This document shows positions 55,159-61,964 of a DNA stretch of 64,000 nucleotides, piece after piece. The stretch is from NCBI GenBank assembly GCA_036480375.1, contig JAZGGI010000033.1, forward strand, positions 62,001 through 126,000, in the 5' to 3' direction. The notes below the pieces were generated by a model. The model searched no databases and was not told where the DNA came from. It worked only from the letters and a program-made list of their open reading frames with translations. The translations under genes were made by a program, and so were the position numbers. Numbering within the stretch: the first letter of the stretch is position 1; each line of letters starts with the position of its first letter. The DNA comes from Candidatus Zixiibacteriota bacterium. Its GTDB lineage: Bacteria; Zixibacteria; MSB-5A5; GN15; JAAZOE01.

Positions 55159-55971
55159 ATGATAAAAAAAACTGCGTTATGGTTGTTCGCGATAGTTCTC
55201 ACTGTCGCCGCGGCTCTCTATCAAAGATACACAGGACCAACCTATCCCATGGAAGATTCAATTACCATAAATAACATCGAAATTAACTTTGTGTTAAAAC
55301 GCAGTCACGGCGGCATTGATGACCAGCGAGTAGCGATTTTCGCATCGGATTCGTCCCTTGCGGGAGAATTATTCTACAGACGTTATAATACTAATGATGA
55401 CTTTACGAATCTAACTATGCAGCGGGAGGGCGACAGCCTTGTCGCTTATCTACCTCATCAGCCCCCTGCCGGAAAACTGGAATACTATATTCACCTTATA
55501 AGCAATGAAAATTCCGTAAATATACCCGCCGACAGAACCGTCGTAACCCGGTTCAAGGGAGCCGTTCCGGATATAGTGTTGGCGCCTCATATTATTTTAA
55601 TATTTCTGGCGATGCTGTGGTCAACCCGTACCGGTTTGGAAGCCCTCATGCCCAGAGGCAACACTAAAAGCCTGACCATCCAAACGGTTGTTTTGTTGCT
55701 GCTGGGCGGGATGACTCTCGGTCCAATTGTACAAAAGTTCGCCTTTGGAGAATTCTGGACCGGCGTGCCTTTCGGTTGGGATTTGACCGATAATAAAACC
55801 CTGGTGGCCTTTGCGGGCTGGCTGTTAGCTCTATGGCGTCATCGTTATTCTCAATTCCCGCGCTTCTGGGTTCTGGCGGCGGCGATAATATTAATTGGCG
55901 TATTTATCATACCGCATAGTATGATGGGCTCTGAATTGGATTATTCAACCGGAAAAGTGGAAACCGGTTAA
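55159..55971 (+). CDS. Polytopic membrane protein with extracytoplasmic beta domain
   Basis: About 270 residues from ATG 55159 (MIKKTALW, GAAAAG directly upstream). One helix near the N-terminus is followed by a ~115-residue soluble part (INNIEINFVLKRSHGG...YYIHLIS, probably beta-sandwich), then four helices (VLAPHIILIFLAMLW, IQTVVLLLLGGMTLGPIV, TLVAFAGWLLALWRH, FWVLAAAIILIGVFIIP). I cannot assign a function. It converges on hgcB, with 32 bases between stops. Confidence 0.78.
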   Translation: MIKKTALWLFAIVLTVAAALYQRYTGPTYPMEDSITINNIEINFVLKRSHGGIDDQRVAIFASDSSLAGELFYRRYNTNDDFTNLTMQREGDSLVAYLPHQPPAGKLEYYIHLISNENSVNIPADRTVVTRFKGAVPDIVLAPHIILIFLAMLWSTRTGLEALMPRGNTKSLTIQTVVLLLLGGMTLGPIVQKFAFGEFWTGVPFGWDLTDNKTLVAFAGWLLALWRHRYSQFPRFWVLAAAIILIGVFIIPHSMMGSELDYSTGKVETG

Positions 55972-56003
55972 TCACGATAAAAATATCAGCAACAGCTCCC
56001 ACT

Positions 56004-56291
56004 TCACGAATCGGGAGAGCATTCACACGACGATTCGGTACCTCTCAGGATACCGTTTAATATGCCAGCCGCGCAACCGACTCCGCTCCTGACCGAAATT
56101 GCCTCGGACTGGCAATTCAAGGCGCAAGCCCCGCATTCCATACATAAATCACGATGCAGAATTACCGCCCGTTTATTTTCAATTCCAAAAACCGCATGAG
56201 GACAAACGATGACGCACGTTTGACATCCCTCGCATTTGGATCTATCAAGCTCAAGCGTCACAACTTCGGGTAAATATTTCAAAGCCTGCAT
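56004..56291 (-). CDS. hgcB: HgcB, 2[4Fe-4S] ferredoxin of mercury methylation
   Basis: This 95-residue ferredoxin has clusters bound by CEGCQTCVIVCP (Cys20-30) and CMECGACALNC (Cys50-60). CMECGAC is the signature of HgcB. The isolated Cys73 in SGVGCAAG and a C-terminal Cys pair (SSCECS) are also present, as in known HgcB proteins. HgcB is thought to reduce the corrinoid of HgcA and help hand over Hg(II). It lies 11 bases downstream of hgcA, the usual order. Confidence 0.94.
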   Translation of the reverse strand: MQALKYLPEVVTLELDRSKCEGCQTCVIVCPHAVFGIENKRAVILHRDLCMECGACALNCQSEAISVRSGVGCAAGILNGILRGTESSCECSPDS

Positions 56292-56302
56292 TTTTCATTA
56301 CC

Positions 56303-57424
56303 TCATATAAACAATCCGACGATCCATAATACCGCTCCCAATATGGCAATCGAGATTTGACACGGTACCGCGTACTTCATTTCTTTTAATACCCCGGAAA
56401 GCGATGTATAAGTTGACGCTCCCGTAAAATTCATGCCGATAAAACTGGAAACGGCTATAATAATAAATATCCAGGATACAGATGCGATTAGTCCGGGAGT
56501 TAGTTGCGGATAGAAATTAAAAACCAATCCCGCCGTGGCAATGCTCAATAATCCTGCCCAGATGCCCTTCACTGAAAACGAACGTCCCGGCAATAAGGGT
56601 AAAAAGACGGGAACGCCAATAACCGCGATCAGATATGCCGTAACGAACAATAAAACATTTTGCGTTCCGTTGGCTGATAATCGTTCGATAGAATATCCAT
56701 CACGTCCCAAACCGCTTAAGATAAACATAATCGCGAGTACGAATAGGAGCTTTTTTAGATAGCTGGCAAATTCCATCGGTATCAAAACAACACGTTCACC
56801 AATATTAAAAGTAACCCTGCGCATTTCAGGCGTCGCTCTCATGCGATTCTCCAAAAATCGCTTAATATCAGCGGATCGCACAGGTCCATAGACAACTCGA
56901 AAACCGCTCATCTCTTTGACTCGAAAAGCGCTGACTCCGGTCGCCCCCAATTGCGGAACGATTAGCTTGCGGTGCGAAACGACCTGTTCAAGACCGGATA
57001 CTTTTATTCTGTTTACTAATTCGTCGGTACCAAAAGTACCCTTCCCGGCCGCGCACCAGACATTGATACCTTTCGTATCCAGAACCAGTATCCAGCCATC
57101 CAAACCGTCAAGGTCAGAGCGCAGGCAATCGAAACTCATTTTATAGTTGGCCGAAACAAATACCGGCGATTTATCGGTCGGCGCTCCCACGGCATACAAT
57201 CCGGGGGGAATAATATGCGTCACCCTTCCGATTCCCCAGCGTCGCTTCCAATTTTCAATTTTATCGGAGAGAGTTATTACTGTTTTAATTCTCGGGATTT
57301 TTCCAATCGGTGTTGAAATATATTTGTCGATCCATTGTTTATTATCCGCTATTAACTCAAAACCGGTATTCGGACTTTCGGATTGACAGCAACATTGTTT
57401 GTTATTTTGCGAAAGTTCGCTCAT
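56303..57424 (-). CDS. hgcA: HgcA, membrane corrinoid protein of mercury methylation
   Basis: This 373-residue protein (ATG 57424, AGGAAG upstream) has an N-terminal corrinoid-binding domain and five C-terminal helices (for example LLFVLAIMFILSGLG, VLLFVTAYLIAVIGVPVFL, ISIAILGAVLWIVGLF). The cap-helix motif NVWCAAGK (Cys at ~124) is exactly the HgcA signature; that Cys is the lower ligand of the cobalt and allows methyl transfer to Hg(II). Related CdhD-type corrinoid proteins lack this motif and the membrane part. An extra Cys cluster KQCCCQ sits at residues 9-14. The open frame extends to 57481 into ccdA. Confidence 0.95.
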   Translation of the reverse strand: MSELSQNNKQCCCQSESPNTGFELIADNKQWIDKYISTPIGKIPRIKTVITLSDKIENWKRRWGIGRVTHIIPPGLYAVGAPTDKSPVFVSANYKMSFDCLRSDLDGLDGWILVLDTKGINVWCAAGKGTFGTDELVNRIKVSGLEQVVSHRKLIVPQLGATGVSAFRVKEMSGFRVVYGPVRSADIKRFLENRMRATPEMRRVTFNIGERVVLIPMEFASYLKKLLFVLAIMFILSGLGRDGYSIERLSANGTQNVLLFVTAYLIAVIGVPVFLPLLPGRSFSVKGIWAGLLSIATAGLVFNFYPQLTPGLIASVSWIFIIIAVSSFIGMNFTGASTYTSLSGVLKEMKYAVPCQISIAILGAVLWIVGLFI

Positions 57425-57438
57425 ACTTCCTGTCTCTT

Positions 57439-58134
57439 TTAAAAAATCAATAAATAAAATCCTGCGATAAGGAGAATACATCCCGCTGTATAACGTATTA
57501 TCTTCGCCGCTCGTTCCGATCTAAAAATAGCAGCCTTACCATAAGACAAACCGGTTAAGACAGCGGCGACCGGAAAGGAATAACCTATCGCAAAAAAGGC
57601 CAAAATAATTATTCCCCAAAGAGTGTGACCTCGGAGTACCGCCATGCCAATCGCGCCCGCCAATGCCGGATTACAGCCAACCGTACAGGCCGAAGTTCCT
57701 CCCCCGACTACAAGACCAAAAACGGCGGCTCCCTTGATTGAATCGGGCACCGTCGGCTTATAATTTGATACTATTCCCGGAATTTTCCACGGTATCAAAT
57801 CAAGAGAGGCGGCTCCCAGTACAACTATTATCAATCCCGCAAAAACCTTCCAGTATTTCCCCAGAGCGCTCCCGGCCAATTGACTGATAAATCCTGTCGC
57901 GGCTCCAAGTAATCCCAAAGCCAGCATTGTCCCGATCATAAAAAATAAACCCGTTACTGCAATCGTTTTCTTATCTATCTGATCCCGTGTTCCGCTGTAA
58001 CCGGCTATTGCCCCCAGAACCGGCAAAGTACAGCATGAACTGACCGAAGCCGCCAAACCCAGCACCAGTGAGGCTGGCAATATAATCCAGCCGTATTCGG
58101 GGCTATCCACTATTTGTCGCAATGTTTCAATCAT
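57439..58134 (-). CDS. CcdA/DsbD-like thiol-disulfide membrane transporter
   Basis: This 231-residue protein has six helices in two homologous halves. Cys lie in helix 1 (SSCCTLPVLG) and helix 4 (TSACTVGCNPAL), at the places where CcdA carries its redox pair; here the clusters are CC and CxxxC. Family members carry reducing power across the inner membrane. The extra Cys could also bind a soft metal. It lies between a Cys-rich thioredoxin-like protein and hgcA, 9 and 14 bases apart, so it likely serves the mercury or thiol chemistry of this operon. Confidence 0.87.
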   Translation of the reverse strand: MIETLRQIVDSPEYGWIILPASLVLGLAASVSSCCTLPVLGAIAGYSGTRDQIDKKTIAVTGLFFMIGTMLALGLLGAATGFISQLAGSALGKYWKVFAGLIIVVLGAASLDLIPWKIPGIVSNYKPTVPDSIKGAAVFGLVVGGGTSACTVGCNPALAGAIGMAVLRGHTLWGIIILAFFAIGYSFPVAAVLTGLSYGKAAIFRSERAAKIIRYTAGCILLIAGFYLLIF

Positions 58135-58143
58135 TAGGCGCGC

Positions 58144-58755
58144 CTAATTACCGCAATTATTTGGATCACAAGTCGCCGGATCACATCCGCCCGATAAATA
58201 GGCTTTCATTAGCGTTGTTTCAGAAAGCTCACCCGTCAATATCGCCGGCGCTTTACCTTTTTTGGCTACCACTACAGCCGGAAGATCCTGAATACTCAGA
58301 TTGTCAACAGCGGAAGAAAATAACTCTTCGCCGGGCGCGGTTTTGACGGTTATAATATCAACTCCGGATTTCCGAATCGACTCGGCAACATCCTCGACCA
58401 AGCTTAAGATTTCAGGATTTTTCTCTACTGCCGAGCCAGCTCCTTCAAGGACAATATATAAAAAATCCGAATCCGTTAGTAAATCATCGGTAAAGAAAGA
58501 AGTTTTATTAAGCTCACCTTGGTTAACACCGGCATTGGCGGTATCATCTTCCTGATAACCCAGTGAGTAAATAGCTAATGCGACCGCGGTTAACATGACA
58601 ATAGCAAATATGATATTTTTTACTTTTCGGCCAATTGATGATTGCTCGCGACCGTCGGTAGAACAGCAATCGGCCGACCTGCAATCGCACGAATCAGCAT
58701 TTAACTTATTCAATCGCTCGTTATTATCATTGTTTTCGAGATAATTATCACCCAT
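58144..58755 (-). CDS. Cys-rich membrane-anchored thioredoxin-like protein
   Basis: This 203-residue protein has a cytoplasmic N-terminus with DSCDCRSADCCS, one helix (NIIFAIVMLTAVALAIYSLGY, ~48-68), and a ~110-residue domain with thioredoxin-like strand pattern (DFLYIVLEGAG, VDIITVKTAPGE, LPAVVVAKKGKAPAILTG). It ends in GGCDPATCDPNNCG. There is no CxxC at the normal thioredoxin active-site place. Both Cys-rich ends could bind soft metals or exchange disulfides with the CcdA-like partner. Function is unproven. Confidence 0.72.
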   Translation of the reverse strand: MGDNYLENNDNNERLNKLNADSCDCRSADCCSTDGREQSSIGRKVKNIIFAIVMLTAVALAIYSLGYQEDDTANAGVNQGELNKTSFFTDDLLTDSDFLYIVLEGAGSAVEKNPEILSLVEDVAESIRKSGVDIITVKTAPGEELFSSAVDNLSIQDLPAVVVAKKGKAPAILTGELSETTLMKAYLSGGCDPATCDPNNCGN

Positions 58756-58777
58756 TGTAATTTCTCATTCTATTCGA

Positions 58778-59137
58778 TTATCCTGAAGGGTTAAAAACGT
58801 CATGCAAATTACCGCAGCAACAGCTCTTAAAAAACTGAGACAGCTCGGTAACGACATCTTTGGAAATCCAGCATCTGGTTTTTTGACCCGACCTTTCCAG
58901 TTGTATCAAACCGGCCTGGTTGAGTTCCTTTATATGATGCGAAATGGTCGACGGCGCCAGATTTAATTGGCTACCCAGTTGGCCGACGCAATTTTCATCG
59001 GAATCTTCCAACTCCCACTTGCTATCTGTGCCACAGCAGGAAACCAAAGTCAGAAACAGCTGAAACCGATTCGGATTTGATAACGCCTTAAAAAATCGGG
59101 CGTATCTTTCGTTATCTATAATTCGACTATTCGACAT
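58778..59137 (-). CDS. ArsR-family metal-responsive repressor
   Basis: A winged-helix regulator of ~119 residues from ATG 59137 (MSNSRIIDNERYARFFKAL). The helix-turn-helix is LGSQLNLAPSTISHHIKELNQAGLI, and the wing follows (RSGQKTRCWIS). Cys occur as VSCCGTD, in DENCVGQL and as SCCCGN at the C-terminus, giving candidate sites for Hg, As or similar metals. The open frame reaches ATG 59203, but the family domain starts at ~59137. It is the first gene of the hgcAB operon and could control it and the divergent gene. Confidence 0.9.
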   Translation of the reverse strand: MSNSRIIDNERYARFFKALSNPNRFQLFLTLVSCCGTDSKWELEDSDENCVGQLGSQLNLAPSTISHHIKELNQAGLIQLERSGQKTRCWISKDVVTELSQFFKSCCCGNLHDVFNPSG

Positions 59138-59149
59138 ATATCGATATAT
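59136..59149. promoter_or_regulatory. 14-bp palindrome at the arsR start, candidate ArsR operator
   Basis: ATATATCGATATAT is a perfect inverted repeat within a longer AT-alternating run (to 59156), of the kind ArsR-family repressors bind. It overlaps the assumed start codon and lies in the 112-bp divergent spacer, so binding could block both directions. Confidence 0.5.
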
Positions 59150-59249
59150 ATATATTTCAGGCTTGATGTCAACTGTTTTTTTTCTCTGAGAGATTAGGAA
59201 CATACCTGAAATTTCTTTCCTGAAGCAATTGAAATATATAGATTAGAGT

Positions 59250-61574
59250 ATGGCGTCATCAGGTTACTATCCAAAACTACGTTCGGATCTTGTCGTTTCC
59301 GAGCAGGAAACAGGCGGACAAAAGCTATTTGTACTAAAGGATCCTATAACTTTTCGGTATTTTCGAGTTCGTGAGCCGGAATTTTATTTAATCAATCAGT
59401 TTAACGGGAATACAGATAATGAAATTATTTCCAAACGGATGCTGGAGAAATTTAATTTACAAATTCCTCCCGAAGCCATTGAGCAATTCGGTAAAAAGAT
59501 CGATTCCCTTTACTTTTTCGAAGGTTCTCGGTCGGAATATGAAATCTCGGCCGGGCGATATAAACCTCAGACTAAAAAAAGCCTCTTTTCTAAATTACTT
59601 TTTGTAAAAATCAAGGCCTTTAATCCGGAAGGTATCTTAAACGCCATTTACCCCATCGTAAGGTTTCTATTTCATCCGGTCGCAGTCATGGCCATGATTC
59701 TGTTTATTTTGGCCGGATTCTTGGTTTACTCTGCCAATTTTTATGAATTTCGCTTTAATCCAACGGCCATATTCTCTCTGGGATCGCTGTTGACTATCTT
59801 CATCGTTCTCGCCCTTGTCATCTTACTCCACGAATTCGCGCACTCGCTAACCTGCCGACATCTTGGCGGGCAGGTACGGGAAATGGGTTTCCTGCTTTTG
59901 TATTTTCAAGTTTGTTTCTACTCAAACCTTTCCGATTCGTGGTTGTTCAAAAAGAAATCACACCGCCTGGCGGTTATCTGGGCGGGACTATTCTTTCAAA
60001 TGGTGCTGTTTGCTGCATCAGTCCTGGGTTGGCGTGTGACCGTAATTGGGACAGATATAAATCACTTTTTCTGGCTGGCCGCAAATATTAATCTGCTGGT
60101 AATCCTTGTCAATTTTAATCCATTGATTAAGCTCGACGGCTATTATCTCCTGTCGGAAATTGTCAATATCCCCAATCTGCGCGATCGGTCTTTTCAATAC
60201 TTGAAACAAAATTTCAAGAAATTTCTCGGAGTAGAAATCGCATTCAAAAAACCGCCATCGCGTCAGTCTCGAATTATGCTATCATATTTTATCTTGGCCT
60301 CATTCTATTCCCTGCTTCTTATTTTGATCGTCGGCCGCATCGTTTATCGGTTCCTAGTCGAGAACCTCGCCGGCGGCGGTTTTATATTGTTTTTGGCGTT
60401 GCTGATTATTATTTTCCATAAACCGGCTTGGCAATTTATAAGATTCGTAACGCAAAGAGAGGTATTGCGGGCAATGGCATTCAGACCAAGAAACATAGTG
60501 ATATTCACAAGCATCTTTGTCGTGGCAATTGTCTTTCTGTTTATAATTCCATTTCAACATCAGGTTGGAGCCGGAATCATTATTCAACCAAAAGCGGAAT
60601 TTCGCATCGTTCACCAATCGGGCCAGGGACGTTTGGATTTATATCTCAGGAAAAGCGGCTCGGAGAGGATGTTTAGCACCGAGCATATTCAGTTATCATC
60701 CGGAGATTTGGCCGTCTTGAGGTTGGAACCTTTAGTCAAAGAAGGCGATCTCGTCAAAAAGGGCGATACTCTTGCGACGATAATTTCCAGTCAGGTTTCG
60801 AGCAACCTTGACGCCGCCCGGGCTGAGATGAACCGTTTGCAGAATGAATTGGCTCTTATACAGTCACCTCCAAAACCGGAAGAGATCGCATCGGCACAGG
60901 CGGCCGTAAATGCAACCGAAGCTACCGTCGAACAAATGCAAAAAGATGTCGATAGAAATAAGTCATTATTTGAGAAGAAATTAATCGCCCGACAGGAAAT
61001 GGAACATGGCGAATCGCTTCTGGAGGTGGCCGGGTCAAACCTGAAAGAAGCTCAGGCAAGACTGGAATTGATCAAAGCGCCCCCAAAAAAGGAAGAAATT
61101 GACATTCTTGAATCAAAAATCTCTGCACAAAAGGCTACAATACATTATCTGACCACGCAGGAAGCGGCCCAGGCAATCGTTACTCCCATTGATGGAGTCA
61201 TCGTAGCTCAATATCGCGATGAACTTCTGTTCAAAGTGGCTGATATGTCTCAAGCGGAAATCACCATGCCGATTACCGATAATTTTCTTGAATTGGTTCG
61301 GACCGACGCTGATGTTTCGGTTAAGGTTCGCAGTTTCCCGTCACGGCTTTTCAACGGTCAGGTCACACAGATATCCAATTCGGGAGATTTGGCCTACTCA
61401 ACCGATGACAGGTCGCGTTTCCCTGTGTATGCTTTGCTTGATAACCCGGACGGTGTTCTCAAAGACGGAATGAGCGGATACGCCAAAATCTCATGCGGTA
61501 AGTCATCCCTCTTTAGTATTATATCAAATCGCATAAAATCCAATCTGCGGGTAGAATTCTGGTCATGGTGGTAG
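59250..61574 (+). CDS. RRE-like / M50 site-2 protease / HlyD-like fusion, putative peptide processing and export protein
   Basis: This 774-residue protein has three parts. Residues ~5-90 (LRSDLVVSEQ...LFVLKDPITFRYFRVREPEFYLINQFNG) resemble PqqD, the leader-binding fold of peptide-modifying systems. Residues ~130-430 are a multi-helix M50 metalloprotease with HEFAHS (His194, Glu195, His198) and FNPLIKLDGYYLL (Asp296). After a helix at ~415-435, residues ~440-760 form an HlyD-type adaptor with a lipoyl-like half (EGDLVKKGDTLATI), a long coiled coil (EIASAQAAVNATEATVEQMQ) and the second half (AIVTPIDGVIVAQY). The 23-codon peptide gene follows. No ABC exporter or radical SAM gene is in view. Confidence 0.85.
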   Translation: MASSGYYPKLRSDLVVSEQETGGQKLFVLKDPITFRYFRVREPEFYLINQFNGNTDNEIISKRMLEKFNLQIPPEAIEQFGKKIDSLYFFEGSRSEYEISAGRYKPQTKKSLFSKLLFVKIKAFNPEGILNAIYPIVRFLFHPVAVMAMILFILAGFLVYSANFYEFRFNPTAIFSLGSLLTIFIVLALVILLHEFAHSLTCRHLGGQVREMGFLLLYFQVCFYSNLSDSWLFKKKSHRLAVIWAGLFFQMVLFAASVLGWRVTVIGTDINHFFWLAANINLLVILVNFNPLIKLDGYYLLSEIVNIPNLRDRSFQYLKQNFKKFLGVEIAFKKPPSRQSRIMLSYFILASFYSLLLILIVGRIVYRFLVENLAGGGFILFLALLIIIFHKPAWQFIRFVTQREVLRAMAFRPRNIVIFTSIFVVAIVFLFIIPFQHQVGAGIIIQPKAEFRIVHQSGQGRLDLYLRKSGSERMFSTEHIQLSSGDLAVLRLEPLVKEGDLVKKGDTLATIISSQVSSNLDAARAEMNRLQNELALIQSPPKPEEIASAQAAVNATEATVEQMQKDVDRNKSLFEKKLIARQEMEHGESLLEVAGSNLKEAQARLELIKAPPKKEEIDILESKISAQKATIHYLTTQEAAQAIVTPIDGVIVAQYRDELLFKVADMSQAEITMPITDNFLELVRTDADVSVKVRSFPSRLFNGQVTQISNSGDLAYSTDDRSRFPVYALLDNPDGVLKDGMSGYAKISCGKSSLFSIISNRIKSNLRVEFWSWW

Positions 61575-61843
61575 ATTTTTTTTATTTTTCATAAATAACT
61601 GATTAATAATAAGTTGCAACATTTCGCACAACGTTTCGTATTAAATATTGCTTCCTGGCTCTTGACAGGGAAGAAATATAATACTTGATTTGTATGCTGA
61701 ATCGCGATTTTCAGCACACATGGATGTGAATTTGTTACAGGGATTGTAACTTCGGTGTTTCATCCCAACGACAAATAAAAAAAACCACTCAGCATTATGC
61801 TGATGGCTCTCTATCGGACTCAATGACTTAGGAGGTGAACCCG

Positions 61844-61915
61844 ATGATCTATGAACTCGAAATCGAAGTTCTCGAAGAGAAGATTGCTCCTGGAATGAGC
61901 ATGGGTGGTCAGTAG
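61844..61915 (+). CDS. 23-residue peptide, putative RiPP-like precursor
   Basis: Reads MIYELEIEVLEEKIAPG then MSMGGQ and TAG. A Shine-Dalgarno AGGAGGTGA, complementary to the whole anti-SD, stands 5 bases before the ATG. This is the best in the window, so translation is very likely. The first 14 residues are acidic and amphipathic (a leader-like segment). The last seven, GMSMGGQ, are Gly/Met-rich (a core-like segment). It lies 269 bases downstream of the RRE-protease-adaptor gene, on the same strand, and is followed by hairpins. Function is inferred only from this context. Confidence 0.7.
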   Translation: MIYELEIEVLEEKIAPGMSMGGQ

Positions 61916-61950
61916 AATTGAAACCGCGAAGGAATTAACCCTCGCGAATT
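61916..61950 (+). terminator. Hairpin directly after the peptide gene
   Basis: GAATTGAAA and CGCGA pair with TCGCG and TTTCAATTC around a 12-nt loop, with a small internal bulge. No T tract follows. It may stabilise the short mRNA rather than end it. Confidence 0.45.
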
Positions 61951-61964
61951 TCAATTCTGTCAAG

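Noticed and set aside
61844-61915. Lasso-peptide precursor
   Set aside because: The front (YELEIEVLEE) faintly recalls lasso leaders, but the short end has no Asp or Glu at a ring-closing position and no cyclase gene is near.
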